64,000 nt of DNA from UBA4742 sp963773335 (GTDB lineage Bacteria > Actinomycetota > Acidimicrobiia > Acidimicrobiales > Acidimicrobilacustridaceae): positions 372,001 through 436,000 of the forward strand of contig CAVZAT010000007.1 of NCBI GenBank assembly GCA_963773335.1, written 5' to 3'. Of this stretch, positions 34,061-43,800 are shown piece after piece. Under the pieces are notes generated by a model that was not told the origin of the DNA, did not search any database, and saw only the letters and a program-made list of their open reading frames with translations. The stretch's first letter is position 1, and each line of letters opens with the position of its first letter. The position numbers were made by a program, and so were the translations under genes.

Positions 34061-34678
34061 ATGGCCAGATACACCGGGCCCAAGGCCCGCATCTCGCGCC
34101 GACTCGGCACCAACATCTGGGGCACCAGGGGCGAGACGATCGCCCTGGACAAGCGGCCCTACCCGCCCGGCGAGCACGGTCGCACCCGCCGACGCGGCAA
34201 CGTGTCGGAGTACCTGCTCCAGATGCAGGAGAAGCAGAAGGCCCGCTTCACCTACGGCCTGTCCGAGCGCCAGTTCCGCAACCTCTACGAAGAGGCCAAC
34301 CGCCGCGACGGCGTCACCGGCGAGATCATGCTGCGGTTCCTCGAGCTTCGCCTCGACAACGTCGCCTACCGCGCCGGCTGGGCCGCCACCCGTCCCCAGG
34401 CCCGCCAGTTCGTGGGCCACGGACACGTGCTGGTCAACGGCAAGCGGGTCGACATCCCCAGCTACCGGGTCCGCAAGGGCGACGTCGTCACGCTCAAGGG
34501 CAAGTCCCGCGAGATGGTCGTCGTGCAGTGGAACACCGACGTGCTGGGTCGCACGCCGCCGCCCTGGCTCGAGGCCAGCGACGGTGGCTTCGCGGTCACC
34601 GTCTCCGAGCTGCCTCGGCGCGAGCACATCGATGTGCCGGTCCGCGAGCAGCTGATCGTCGAGCTCTACTCCAAGTAA
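34061..34678 (+). CDS. rpsD: 30S ribosomal protein S4
   Basis: S4, 205 residues, initiates 16S folding. MARYTGPKARISRRLGTNIW, SEYLLQMQEKQKARFTYGLS ERQF and the S4 RNA-binding domain (RLDNVAYRAGWAATRPQARQ) are present. The N-terminal zinc cysteines found in some S4 proteins are absent. A 90-base gap from rpsK holds no supported gene. A short GC-rich stem (about 34680-34694) follows the stop. Confidence 0.97.
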   Translation: MARYTGPKARISRRLGTNIWGTRGETIALDKRPYPPGEHGRTRRRGNVSEYLLQMQEKQKARFTYGLSERQFRNLYEEANRRDGVTGEIMLRFLELRLDNVAYRAGWAATRPQARQFVGHGHVLVNGKRVDIPSYRVRKGDVVTLKGKSREMVVVQWNTDVLGRTPPPWLEASDGGFAVTVSELPRREHIDVPVREQLIVELYSK

Positions 34679-34771
34679 CCCCCGGCGGCCGGGGCGGTGC
34701 GTCCGCTCCCGTTGCCACTAGCGCACCCTGTTCGTTCTACGGAATCTGTCGATTCATTGAGGTAGAAGCAC

Positions 34772-35710
34772 ATGCTGGTCATTCAGCGCCCGAAGGTCGA
34801 GGCACTCAGCGACGGTGACGCCGATCGGCAGCTGTTCGCCGTCGGCCCGCTCGAGCCCGGTTTCGGGCACACCCTCGGCAACTCGCTGCGGCGGACCCTG
34901 CTGTCGTCGATCCCCGGCGCGGCGGTCACCCAGGTCCGTTTCGACGACGCCCTCCACGAGTTCGACACCATCGAGGGCGTCACCGAGGACGTCACCGACA
35001 TCATCTTGAACCTCAAGGATCTGGTCCTGCAGGTGTACACCGACGAGCCCGTCACCCTGCGCCTCGATGTGCGGGGCCCGACCGACGCCACCGCCGGTGA
35101 TCTCCAGACCACCAGCGATGTGGAGATCCTCAACAAGGACCTCCACATCGCCACCCTCAACGCCAAGGGCCGCCTGGCCGTCGACGTCACGGTGTCGAAG
35201 GGCCGGGGCTACGTGTCGGCCGACCGCAACAAGACGTCCAACACGATCGGCGTCATTCCCGTCGACTCGATCTTCTCGCCTGTGCGCCGGGTCAGCTTCC
35301 AGGTGGAGCCCACCCGCGTCGAGCAGTCCACCGAGTTCGACCGCCTGGTGCTCGACATCGAGACCGACGGCTCCATCTCGGCCCGCGAGGCGTTGGCGTC
35401 GGCCGGAGCCACCCTGCGCACGCTGGTGCAGCTGGTCGAGGAGATGAGCGACGAGCCCCAGGGGCTCGAGCTCGGCGAGCTGACTGGCGCCGCCGCGGGC
35501 TCGCCCGACCTCGACCTGCCCATCGAGGACCTCGACCTGTCCGAGCGTCCCCGCAACTGCCTCAAGCGCGCCCAGGTCAACACCATCGGCGAACTGCTCG
35601 AGAAGGGCGATGACGACCTGCTGGCCATCACCAACTTCGGCCAGAAGTCGCTCGACGAGGTCATCCAGAAGCTCGACGAGCGAGGCCTCTCGCTCCGCAA
35701 CCGGGACTGA
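34772..35710 (+). CDS. rpoA: DNA-directed RNA polymerase subunit alpha
   Basis: 312 residues. The N-terminal assembly domain (EPGFGHTLGNSLRRTLLSSI PGAAVTQVRFDDALHEFDTI) and the C-terminal DNA/activator-binding domain (LDLSERPRNCLKRAQVNTIG, LEKGDDDLLAITNFGQKSLD) are joined by an acidic linker. ATG 34772 follows TTGAGGTAG. Position between rpsD and rplQ is conserved. Confidence 0.98.
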   Translation: MLVIQRPKVEALSDGDADRQLFAVGPLEPGFGHTLGNSLRRTLLSSIPGAAVTQVRFDDALHEFDTIEGVTEDVTDIILNLKDLVLQVYTDEPVTLRLDVRGPTDATAGDLQTTSDVEILNKDLHIATLNAKGRLAVDVTVSKGRGYVSADRNKTSNTIGVIPVDSIFSPVRRVSFQVEPTRVEQSTEFDRLVLDIETDGSISAREALASAGATLRTLVQLVEEMSDEPQGLELGELTGAAAGSPDLDLPIEDLDLSERPRNCLKRAQVNTIGELLEKGDDDLLAITNFGQKSLDEVIQKLDERGLSLRNRD

Positions 35711-35716
35711 TCCACC

Positions 35717-36070
35717 ATGCCGGCAACGCCACGCAAGAGCCGCCGCTTCGGCGGCACCGCCTCCCACCAGAAGTCCATGATGGCGAACCTGGTGGCGTCG
35801 CTGATCGCGGCCGAGGGGATCGTGACCACCGAAGCCAAGGCCAAGGCTCTGCGCCCGGTGGCCGAGAAGATGATCACCAAGGCCAAGAAGGGCGGTCTGC
35901 ACAACCACCGCCAGGTGGTGTCGTTCATCGGTGACCGCGAGATGGCCTCGAAGCTGTTCGACGAGATCGGACCTCGCTACGCGGATCGCCCCGGCGGCTA
36001 CACCCGCATCCTCAAGCTGGGACCGCGCCATGGGGACAACGCCCCCATGGCTCGCATCGAGCTGGTCTGA
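35717..36070 (+). CDS. rplQ: 50S ribosomal protein L17
   Basis: L17, 117 residues. PRKSRRFGGTASHQKSMMAN LVASLIAAEGIVTTEAKAKA and GGYTRILKLGPRHGDNAPMA RIELV match throughout. ATG 35717 is six bases after rpoA. Confidence 0.97.
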   Translation: MPATPRKSRRFGGTASHQKSMMANLVASLIAAEGIVTTEAKAKALRPVAEKMITKAKKGGLHNHRQVVSFIGDREMASKLFDEIGPRYADRPGGYTRILKLGPRHGDNAPMARIELV

Positions 36071-36103
36071 CCCGGCCGGCCCGGTCGTGCCGGCGGTGAC
36101 GGC

Positions 36104-37006
36104 ATGACCCTGTTCGACCCGCCGTCGCTCGGCCCCGGGAGCCCGGGGATGCTCGACGCTGGACCCGAGCCCGGCTCGGGCCTGGTCCGGGTGCGGATGA
36201 CGGTTGCCTATGACGGCACCGACTTCCGAGGCTTCGCCGCCAACCGCGGCGTGGCCACCGTGGGCGCCACCCTGACCGAGGCCCTCGGGCGGGTCCTGGG
36301 CCAACCCGTCGAGCTGGCCTGCGCAGGGCGCACCGATGCCGGCGTGCATGCATGGGGTCAGGTCGTCAGCTTCGACGCCCCAGGTGCGGGGCTCGACGTG
36401 GTCGAGCTGGGTCGGGCCGTGACCAAGTTGTGCGGCGGCCCGATCGTGGTGCGCGAGGCGGTCGTGGCCGAGCCGGATTTCCACGCCCGGTTTTCGGCCG
36501 TGTCACGCCGTTACCGCTACACCGTGCACAATGCACCGGTGCCCGATCCGTTCACCCGGCGCTTCACCTGGCACGTCGAGGCCCCCCTCGACCTGGAGCG
36601 GATGCGCCTGGGCTGTGACCCGCTGATCGGTTCCCACGACTTCTCCTCGTTCTGCCGGGCGCCCAAGGTGCGCGCCGACCAGCCCCCTGCTTCGCTTGTT
36701 CGGCGGGTGGCCGACGCCGAGTGGATCGAGGTGGGCGACGGGGTCCTTCGCTTCGAGATCGAGGCGAATGCCTTCTGCCATCAGATGGTGCGCAGCCTGG
36801 TGGGCACGCTGGTCGACCTCGGCCTCGGCCGGCGCAGTCCCGGCGAAGTGACCGCCATGCTGCGGGCCGGCGACCGCCACGCGGCCGGCCAGGTGGCTCC
36901 ACCCCGGGGCCTGTGCCTGTGGCAGGTCACCTATGACACCCGGATGGCGAAGCGCCCGCCGGAGGGCCAGGCAGGTAGGCCGCCAGGCCGAGCCGCTGGA
37001 CCGTGA
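36104..37006 (+). CDS. truA: tRNA pseudouridine(38-40) synthase TruA
   Basis: Makes pseudouridine at anticodon-arm positions 38-40. The catalytic aspartate is in CAGRTDAGVHAWGQVVSF (about residue 80); RYRYTVHNAPVPDPFTRRFT and FCHQMVRSLVGTLVDLGLG are family motifs. The start is uncertain: ATG 36104 gives 300 residues with about 30 non-conserved residues before VRVRMTVAYDGTDFRGFAAN. The last ~20 codons (RMAKRPPEGQAGRPPGRAAG) are built from a dispersed repeat and are not family sequence. Confidence 0.93.
   Translation: MTLFDPPSLGPGSPGMLDAGPEPGSGLVRVRMTVAYDGTDFRGFAANRGVATVGATLTEALGRVLGQPVELACAGRTDAGVHAWGQVVSFDAPGAGLDVVELGRAVTKLCGGPIVVREAVVAEPDFHARFSAVSRRYRYTVHNAPVPDPFTRRFTWHVEAPLDLERMRLGCDPLIGSHDFSSFCRAPKVRADQPPASLVRRVADAEWIEVGDGVLRFEIEANAFCHQMVRSLVGTLVDLGLGRRSPGEVTAMLRAGDRHAAGQVAPPRGLCLWQVTYDTRMAKRPPEGQAGRPPGRAAGP
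36940..37005 (+). repeat. Dispersed repeat, modules 1 and 2, copy D
   Basis: Module 1 (CCGGATGGCGAAGCGCCCGC near 36940-36970) is followed by module 2 (GGTAGGCCGCCAGGCCGAGC then CGCTGGACC, 36974-37003). Both recur around 56817-56903 in the opposite module order. Here the repeat supplies the truA 3' end. Confidence 0.55.
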
Positions 37007-37091
37007 CCGGAGGGCCAGACGGGTAGGTTGCCGACCGAAGGGCAGCGCAAGCAGACTGCCGGTGCTGTCGAACGGGTAGGAGCCTGCACCT

Positions 37092-37475
37092 ATGGGTACC
37101 GGAAGTTTCGAGCTGCACGAAGAGGCGCTGCCCTCCGATGTGGTCAATCGTCACCGCGCCATCGTCTCGATCATGGAAGAGCTCGAGGCGATGGACTGGT
37201 ACGACCAGCGGGTGGCGGCCACCGACGACCCGGGACTGGCCGAGGTGCTGGCCCACAACCGCGACGAGGAGAAGGAGCACTTCGCCATGACGCTGGAGTG
37301 GCTCCGCCGGCACGACCCCAAGATCGACGAGGTGCTGCGCACCTATCTGTTCACCGGCGGCGACATCCTGGCCATCGAGGAAGCCGCCGAGCACGCAGAT
37401 GGGGGCTCGACGCCGGACGCGATCGCGGATCTGAGCATCGGAGACCTGCGCAACGAGAGCGAGGGAGAGCTGTGA
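37092..37475 (+). CDS. Encapsulated ferritin-like protein (encapsulin cargo)
   Basis: 127 residues from ATG 37092, with AGGAG nearby. A two-helix ferritin-like core: VNRHRAIVSIMEELEAMDWY (glutamates 29 and 32, W36, Y37) and AHNRDEEKEHFAMTLEWLRR (E60, H63), the pattern of EncFtn ferroxidases that work as ring-shaped decamers inside encapsulin shells. The C-terminal IADLSIGDLRNESEGEL resembles the LTVGSLRR-type peptide that targets cargo to the shell. The next gene is the shell protein, overlapped by GTGA, which confirms the role. Expected function: oxidise Fe(II) for storage. Confidence 0.92.
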   Translation: MGTGSFELHEEALPSDVVNRHRAIVSIMEELEAMDWYDQRVAATDDPGLAEVLAHNRDEEKEHFAMTLEWLRRHDPKIDEVLRTYLFTGGDILAIEEAAEHADGGSTPDAIADLSIGDLRNESEGEL

Positions 37476-38275
37476 ACCACCTGAGACGTGAGCTGGCACC
37501 CATCGGCGACGCCGGCTGGGCCGAGATCACCGCCGAGGCGACTCGCTCGCTCAAGCACTTCCTGGCCGCTCGCAAGCTGATCGAGGTCACGGGCCCCCTG
37601 GGTTGGACGGCCTCGAGCGTCGAGTTGGGTCACGTGGTGGCCATCGACGGTCCGGCGGCGGGCGTCGAGGCGGCCCAACGTCAGGTCTTGTCCCTGGTCG
37701 AGTTGCGCACGCCCTTCGAGCTGGGTCTCCACGCGCTCGACGACGCCGAGCGTGGCGCCACCGACCTGGATCTCGACGTGGTGGTGGCCGCGGCTCGCGT
37801 CGCCGCACTGGCCGAGGATGTCTCGGTCTTCCATGGCTTCGCGGCCGGCGGCCTCTCCGGTCTGGCCGAGGTCAGCCCGCACGCCCCCGTCGACATCTCG
37901 GATGACTACGACGACTACCCGCGCCTCGCGGCCCGCGCCGTGGCCGTGTTGCGCGCCGCGGGGGTGGACGGTCCCTACGCCATCGCGCTGGGCCCTCGCT
38001 GCTACACGGGTGTCATCGAGACGACTGAGCACGGGGGCTACCCGGTCTTCGACCACCTGAAGATGATCCTGGGCGGGCCCGTGGTGTGGGCGCCCGCGGT
38101 CGATGGTGCCGTGGTGGTCAGCCAGCGAGGTGGTGACTTCGAGCTGGTCATCGGCGAGGACTTCTCCGTGGGCTACCGGGGCACCAGCGACACCGCGGCG
38201 CAGCTCTACCTCGAGGAGAGCATCGCCGTGCGCATCAACTCACCCGAGGCGGCCGTGCGCCTGGCCCATCCCTGA
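37472..38275 (+). CDS. Encapsulin shell protein (family 1, linocin-M18 type)
   Basis: 267 residues, HK97-fold nanocompartment protein. MNHLRRELAPIGDAGWAEIT, EATRSLKHFLAARKLIEVTG PLGW and the end GYRGTSDTAAQLYLEESIAV are characteristic. GTG start at 37472 overlaps the cargo gene TGA. The product should self-assemble around the ferritin-like cargo. The pair lies between truA and rplM, within an otherwise ribosomal neighbourhood. Confidence 0.95.
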   Translation: MNHLRRELAPIGDAGWAEITAEATRSLKHFLAARKLIEVTGPLGWTASSVELGHVVAIDGPAAGVEAAQRQVLSLVELRTPFELGLHALDDAERGATDLDLDVVVAAARVAALAEDVSVFHGFAAGGLSGLAEVSPHAPVDISDDYDDYPRLAARAVAVLRAAGVDGPYAIALGPRCYTGVIETTEHGGYPVFDHLKMILGGPVVWAPAVDGAVVVSQRGGDFELVIGEDFSVGYRGTSDTAAQLYLEESIAVRINSPEAAVRLAHP

Positions 38276-38292
38276 GCGCCCGGCGGGCCGGT

Positions 38293-38321
38293 TTGCTGTT
38301 GCGGCCGGCGGCCCATATCGT
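38293..38321 (+). promoter_or_regulatory. Probable rplM-rpsI promoter
   Basis: TTGCTG at 38293-38298, a 17-base spacer, and TATCGT at 38316-38321. It separates rplM-rpsI expression from the encapsulin operon. Confidence 0.55.
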
Positions 38322-38400
38322 GGTAGGTCGCCCTGGCACGCCGGTCGACGGTCGCCGCGCCAGCTCAGCACCTGTCAGCAACCCGAGCAAAGGCCCGCGC

Positions 38401-38850
38401 GTGCCCACCTATTCACCCAAAGCCAGCGAGATCCAGCGGGACTGGCACGTCATCGACGCGGACGGCCTCGTCCTGGGCCGGGTGGCCACCGAGGCCGCTC
38501 GTATCCTGCGGGGCAAGCACAAGCCCACCTTCTCCCCCCACATCGACACCGGCGACCACGTCATCATCGTCAACGCCGACAAGATCGTGCTGACCGCGGG
38601 CAAGGCCGACAAGAAGTTGATCCACCGCCACTCGGGTTACCCGGGCGGCATCCACCAGCGCACGTTCGGCGACCTCATGGATCGTCGACCGGCCGAGGCG
38701 GTCCGCCGCTCGATCCGGGGGATGCTCCCCAAGAACCGGCTCGGTCGGGCCCAGATCTCCAAGCTGAAGATCTATGCCGGCCCCACCCACCCCCATACGG
38801 CCCAGAAGCCCCAGCCGCTCGAGCTCGAGCACGCCCGGGCCCGCAGCTGA
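38401..38850 (+). CDS. rplM: 50S ribosomal protein L13
   Basis: L13, 149 residues, an early assembly protein. Start GTG 38401 (MPTYSPKASEIQRDWHVIDA); the longer reading upstream would cross the promoter. LGRVATEAARILRGKHKPTF, HSGYPGGIHQRTFGDLMDRR and GMLPKNRLGR are typical. rpsI follows after 26 bases. Confidence 0.97.
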   Translation: MPTYSPKASEIQRDWHVIDADGLVLGRVATEAARILRGKHKPTFSPHIDTGDHVIIVNADKIVLTAGKADKKLIHRHSGYPGGIHQRTFGDLMDRRPAEAVRRSIRGMLPKNRLGRAQISKLKIYAGPTHPHTAQKPQPLELEHARARS

Positions 38851-38876
38851 CCCCCGCTCACCCAAGGATCTCCTCG

Positions 38877-39269
38877 ATGTCGAAGCCACTCATCCAGACC
38901 ACCGGACGGCGCAAGCGGGCGGTGGCCCGCGTGCGGCTGCGCCCGGGCACCGGTGTCATCACGGTCAACCGGCGAGAGGTGGCCAACTACTTCCCGTCCG
39001 AGACGCACCGCATGGTGCTGACCGAGCCGCTGCGGGTGACCGACACGGTCGAGACCTACGACATCGACGCCACCCTCGACGGCGGCGGCCCCTCGGGCCA
39101 GGCCGGGGCGCTGCGCCACGGCATCGCCCGGGCGTTGGTCGATCTCGATCCCGAGCTGCGCGGCGAGCTCAAGAAGGCCGGCTTCCTCACTCGCGACGCC
39201 CGCGAGAAGGAGAGCAAGAAGTACGGCCTGAAGAAGGCGCGCAAGGCCCCGCAGTACTCGAAGCGCTGA
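38877..39269 (+). CDS. rpsI: 30S ribosomal protein S9
   Basis: S9, 130 residues, whose basic tail touches P-site tRNA. TTGRRKRAVARVRLRPGTGV, GGGPSGQAGALRHGIARALV and the closing KKYGLKKARKAPQYSKR are conserved. ATG 38877. Confidence 0.97.
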   Translation: MSKPLIQTTGRRKRAVARVRLRPGTGVITVNRREVANYFPSETHRMVLTEPLRVTDTVETYDIDATLDGGGPSGQAGALRHGIARALVDLDPELRGELKKAGFLTRDAREKESKKYGLKKARKAPQYSKR

Positions 39270-39276
39270 ACGCCGC

Positions 39277-40674
39277 GTGTCGCTGCGGTTCGGCACCGAC
39301 GGCGTCCGGGGCCCGGCTCACGAACTGACCGATCCGCTGGTGCACGCTCTCGGGCGCGCCGCGGTGGCCGTGCTGGGCCCGCATCGCTTCGTGATCGGAC
39401 GCGACACCCGCGAGTCGGGCCCACGCCTCGAGCGCGCCCTGGCCGCCGGGCTGGTGGAGGCGGGCGCCACCGTCGAGTCGCTGGGCACCGTCCCCACCCC
39501 GGTTGTCGCCCATGTGAGCGCCACCCAGGGGGTGCCCGGGGTGGTCATATCGGCCTCCCACAACGCGTACGGCGACAACGGCATCAAGTTCTTCGCGCCC
39601 GGGGGCCTCAAGCTCACCGACGCGGTGGAGGAGGCTCTCGAGTGCGAGCTCGACCGGCTCGCCGGCCCGGGCGCGGCCATCGCGGGCGCGCCGGGCGCGG
39701 TGGCCGAGGATGACGATCAGTCCCAGGCCGACGATGACGGTGTCGAGTCGGCTGGTGACCTGGCCGGCGCCGCGGACGTGGGCCGTTACCAGCAGGCGGT
39801 GGTGGCCTCGCTCGAGGGTCGCGACCTGGCCGGGCTCCACGTCGTCATCGATTGTGCCAACGGCGCGGCATCGTTCGTGGCCCCCGCGGTCCTCGAGCGG
39901 TTGGGAGTCGAGCTGGCCGTCATCCACGCCGAGCCCGATGGGCGCAACATCAACCAGGGTTGCGGGTCCACCCACCCGGACGACCTGCAGGCTGCGGTGG
40001 TGGCGGCCGGGGCCGATCTTGGCCTGGCTTTCGATGGGGACGCCGATCGAGTCCTCGCCGTCGACGAACGGGGCGAGTTGATGGACGGCGACCACCTGCT
40101 GGCCCTCTGTGCCATGGACCTGCGCGATCGGGGCGAGCTGACCGGCGACGCGGTGGTGGTCACGGTGATGACCAACCTGGGGTTCCGGATCGCCATGGCC
40201 GACCACGGCATCGAGGTGGTGGAGACGCAGGTGGGGGACCGCTACGTGCTCGAAGCCCTGGAGGCCCGGGGTCTGGCTCTGGGCGGCGAGCAGTCGGGCC
40301 ACGTCATCTTCCGTCGGCTGGCCACCACCGGTGACGGTCTGCTCACCGGCGTGCAGCTGCTCGACCTGGTGGCCAGGTCCGGCCGGCCCCTGTCGGTGCT
40401 GGCCGCGGCGGCCATGACCCGGCTGCCCCAGGTCCTGACCAGCGTGGCCGTGGCCCGGGTTGGCGATGGGGACCGGGCGGTGGCCGCCATCGCCGAGCAG
40501 ATCGCGGCGGTCGAGGGAGAGCTGGGCACCTCGGGTCGGGTCCTGGTGCGCTCCAGCGGCACCGAGGCCGTGGTGCGGGTCATGGTCGAGGCGGTGGATC
40601 CTGCGTTGGCCCAGGCCGGGGCCGACCGCCTGGTGGCCGCCTTGCGCGCCGCGACCGAAGTGGAGCGCCCCTGA
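39277..40674 (+). CDS. glmM: Phosphoglucosamine mutase
   Basis: Interconverts glucosamine-6-P and glucosamine-1-P for peptidoglycan precursors. Start GTG 39277 (MSLRFGTDGVRGPAHELTDP). The active-site phosphoserine loop is ISASHNAYGDNGIKFF (Ala where Pro is usual); the metal loop is FDGDADRVLAVDE; the phosphate loop RSSGTEAVVRVMVEA. 465 residues. A very acidic insertion AEDDDQSQADDDGVESAGDL (about residues 147-168) follows the N-terminal domain and is not usual in the family. Confidence 0.95.
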   Translation: MSLRFGTDGVRGPAHELTDPLVHALGRAAVAVLGPHRFVIGRDTRESGPRLERALAAGLVEAGATVESLGTVPTPVVAHVSATQGVPGVVISASHNAYGDNGIKFFAPGGLKLTDAVEEALECELDRLAGPGAAIAGAPGAVAEDDDQSQADDDGVESAGDLAGAADVGRYQQAVVASLEGRDLAGLHVVIDCANGAASFVAPAVLERLGVELAVIHAEPDGRNINQGCGSTHPDDLQAAVVAAGADLGLAFDGDADRVLAVDERGELMDGDHLLALCAMDLRDRGELTGDAVVVTVMTNLGFRIAMADHGIEVVETQVGDRYVLEALEARGLALGGEQSGHVIFRRLATTGDGLLTGVQLLDLVARSGRPLSVLAAAAMTRLPQVLTSVAVARVGDGDRAVAAIAEQIAAVEGELGTSGRVLVRSSGTEAVVRVMVEAVDPALAQAGADRLVAALRAATEVERP

Positions 40675-40831
40675 AGCCGTGCCGATTGGGCGCGGCCTGG
40701 GTCGGGCTCCACGGCGGTGTCCCCTAAGCTGGTTCGACCGGCCCGGCCGCCTGGGCCTCCCGATCGCTGCATTCGAGGTTCTGACCGGACAGCGTGGCCC
40801 GGTGCCTCTGCCGAGGAAGGTGCGCACCCCC

Positions 40832-43800
40832 ATGTGCGGGATCATCGCCGTCGTCCGCCGACCATCCCAACGCCAGCCCCCGAACGGGGGCGACATCACC
40901 GGCGTCCTGGCCGACGCCCACCGGGAGCTGGTCGACCTGGCCGGCTCCCTGCCCGAGCCGCGCCGACTGGATCAGGTGTCGACCGCGCTCGCCGAGGTGG
41001 ATCGGCTCCTGCGGGGCGCGCCGGGCATGGCTGCCCTGGCCGGCGATCCAGCGCTCACGAGCGAGATCACCCATCTGGTCCGGGTGCTCGACGGCGACGT
41101 GTCGTCCATCGAGGCCGCCCTCGATTCGCTCGAGGCCGACCTCGCCCTCCTGGGCGGCGACGCCGGCATCGAGGCGGTCAACGCCGCGCTCGTGGACCTC
41201 AAGGACGCGGTGTGGGCCATCGAGCACGACCGGGTGCGAACTGCGGTCGAGGTGCGAGGGCTGGCCGGTGCCGAATCCTCGCCGGACGCCCTGCGCAGCT
41301 ACCTGTCCATCCAGGAAGCGCTCTCGGCGCTGGATCGACTGGAGGTGCGGGGGCGGGACTCGGCCGGGCTGCACGTGCTGGTGCGCGGCCATCAGCTGGA
41401 CCTGGGCGCCGGCGCGGTGGCGGCCGAGCTGGCCGCCCGCGGAGCGTGACCCCCTGTTCGGCAGCGGTGCGGTCCAGGTGGCCGACGGCCATCTGGGGTT
41501 CGTCTACAAGGCGGCCGCCGAGATCGGCGAGCTGGGGGACAACACCCGGGCTCTGCGCCAGGCCATCGCCGGCGACGATCTGCTGCGACGGGCATTGCAG
41601 GCCCCGACCGCGCAGGCCGCGGTGTTGGGCCACACCCGCTGGGCCAGCGTGGGGATCATCTCCCAGGCCAACGCCCACCCGCTCAATTCCGAGGAGTTGT
41701 CCGCGGGGTCGACCGACGGGCCCGTCGACGCCCCGCACGCCGATGGGGCCGCGCCCTACCTGACCGCGGTGCTCAACGGTGACGTCGACAACTTCGCCGA
41801 TCTCAAGGCCACCGAGGTGCTGCGCATCCCGGTCGAGATCACCACCGATGCCAAGGTCATCCCCACCCTCACGTCCCGCCACCTGCGAGGCGGGTGCGAT
41901 CTGGTCGAGGCCTTCCGCCGCGCTGTGTCGACGCGCTGGAGGGATCGGTGGCCATCGGGGCCTGCTCGGCCTCCGATCCCGACGACCTCCTGTTGGCCCT
42001 GCGGGGCAGCGGCCAGGCCATCTACGTGGGGCTGGCCGAGGATGCCTTCATCGTGGCGTCGGAGCCCTACGGCGTGGTCGAGGAGGCCGATGCCTACCTG
42101 CGCCTCGACGGCGAGACGCCCGCCGACCCCACCAACCCGAACGCCACCCGGGGTCAGCTGGTCCGCCTGCGGGGCGCCCTGGCCGGCACAGTCGAGGGCA
42201 TCGAGCGCCTGGCCTATGACGGTACGCCGCTGCCGGTCAGCTCCGACGAGCTGGCCACCGCCCAGATCACCACCCGCGACATCGACCGGGGCGACGCCCC
42301 CCACTTCCTGCTCAAGGAGATCTCCGAGGCTCCGGCTTCGTTCCGCAAGACGCTTCGGGGGCGGGTGGTCGAGCGCGACGGCCACCTCCAGGTGCTGGTG
42401 GGCGAGGACACCCTGCCCGACGATCTGCGCCAGGACCTGCGCGCCGGGCGCATCCGCCGCATGCTCGTGATCGGCCAGGGCACGGCCGCGGTGGCCGGCC
42501 AGAGCCTGGCCGCGGTGCTGCGGGCCGCGGTGGCTGGCGACCGCATCGAGGCCAGGGCCGTGTTGGCCACCGAGCTGTCCGGATTCGAGCTGGCCGCGGA
42601 CCTGTCCGACACCCTGGTGGTGGCCATCAGCCAGTCGGGCACCACCACCGACACGAACCGAACGGTCGACCTGGTGCGGGCCCGGGGCGGTCGGGTGGTG
42701 GCGGTGGTCAACCGGCGCGGCAGCGACCTCACCGACAAGGCCGACGGGGTCCTCTACACCTCCGACGGGCGTGACATCGAGATGAGCGTGGCCTCCACCA
42801 AGGCCTTCTACGCCCAGATCGCGGCCGGCTTCGTGCTCGGTCTGGCCTTGGCCGATGAGGTCGGCCTCGACCCGAGCTATCCGGTCGACGCCGTGCTGGG
42901 CGCGCTGCGGGACCTGCCCGACCAGATGTGCCGGACCCTCGCGTTGCGCCCGGTCATCGCCGAGGCCGCGGCCAGCCTGGCCCCCAGCCGCCGCTACTGG
43001 GCGGTGGTGGGCAACGGGTCGAATCGCATCGCAGCCAACGAGGTGCGGATCAAGGCGTCGGAGCTCTGCTACAAGTCCATCGCCTGCGACGCCACCGAGG
43101 ACAAGAAGCACATCGACCTGTCGTCCGAGCCGCTCATCCTGGTGTGCGCCGCGGGCCTCACCGGCTCCACCGCCGACGACGTGGCCAAGGAGATCGCCAT
43201 CTACCGGGCCCACAAGGCGGCGCCGGTGGTCATCGCCACCGAGGGCGAGGAGCGCTTCTCGGCCGCTATGCAGGCGGTGCTGGTGCCGGCCACCCACCCC
43301 GTCCTGGCCTTTGTGCTTTCGGCCATGGCCGGCCACCTGTTCAGCTACGAGGCCGCCTTGGCCATCGACGCCCAGGCCCGACCCCTTCGAGAGGCTCGGG
43401 CCGCTATCGAGTCGGTTGTGTCGGCCGCGGGTCGGGTCGCGCCGGCGAGCGACCGGGGCGACGTACTGGACCGTCTGGCTCCCACCCTCGAGCCCGTGGT
43501 GGCTCGTTTCTTCGACGTGCTCCGGGCCGGCGACTACGACGGACATCTCGAGGCCAGCACCGCGGTGCGGCTCGGCTCGCAGCTGCGCTATGCCCTGGGC
43601 GTCCTACCCCTCGAGGCGTACCAGGTGGAGCACGGCAGAGTGGGCACCCCGAGCGTGGTGGTGGAGGATCTCACGGCCTCGCTGACGCGTGCCATCGAGG
43701 AGCTGACACGGCCCATCGACGCCATCAAGCATCAGGCCAAGACCGTCACGGTGGGGATCTCGCGCAGCGACGAGAGCCTGTTGCAGGTGCCCTTGGTGGC

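Noticed and set aside
37092..38275. Encapsulin pair as a prophage capsid remnant
   Set aside because: No other phage gene is near, and the ferritin-like cargo with targeting peptide fits a bona fide nanocompartment.
40681..40831. glmS riboswitch-ribozyme or promoter before the GlmS-like gene
   Set aside because: No ribozyme core is recognisable in the 150 bases; TAAGCT at 40725 has no partner -35, so neither is claimed.
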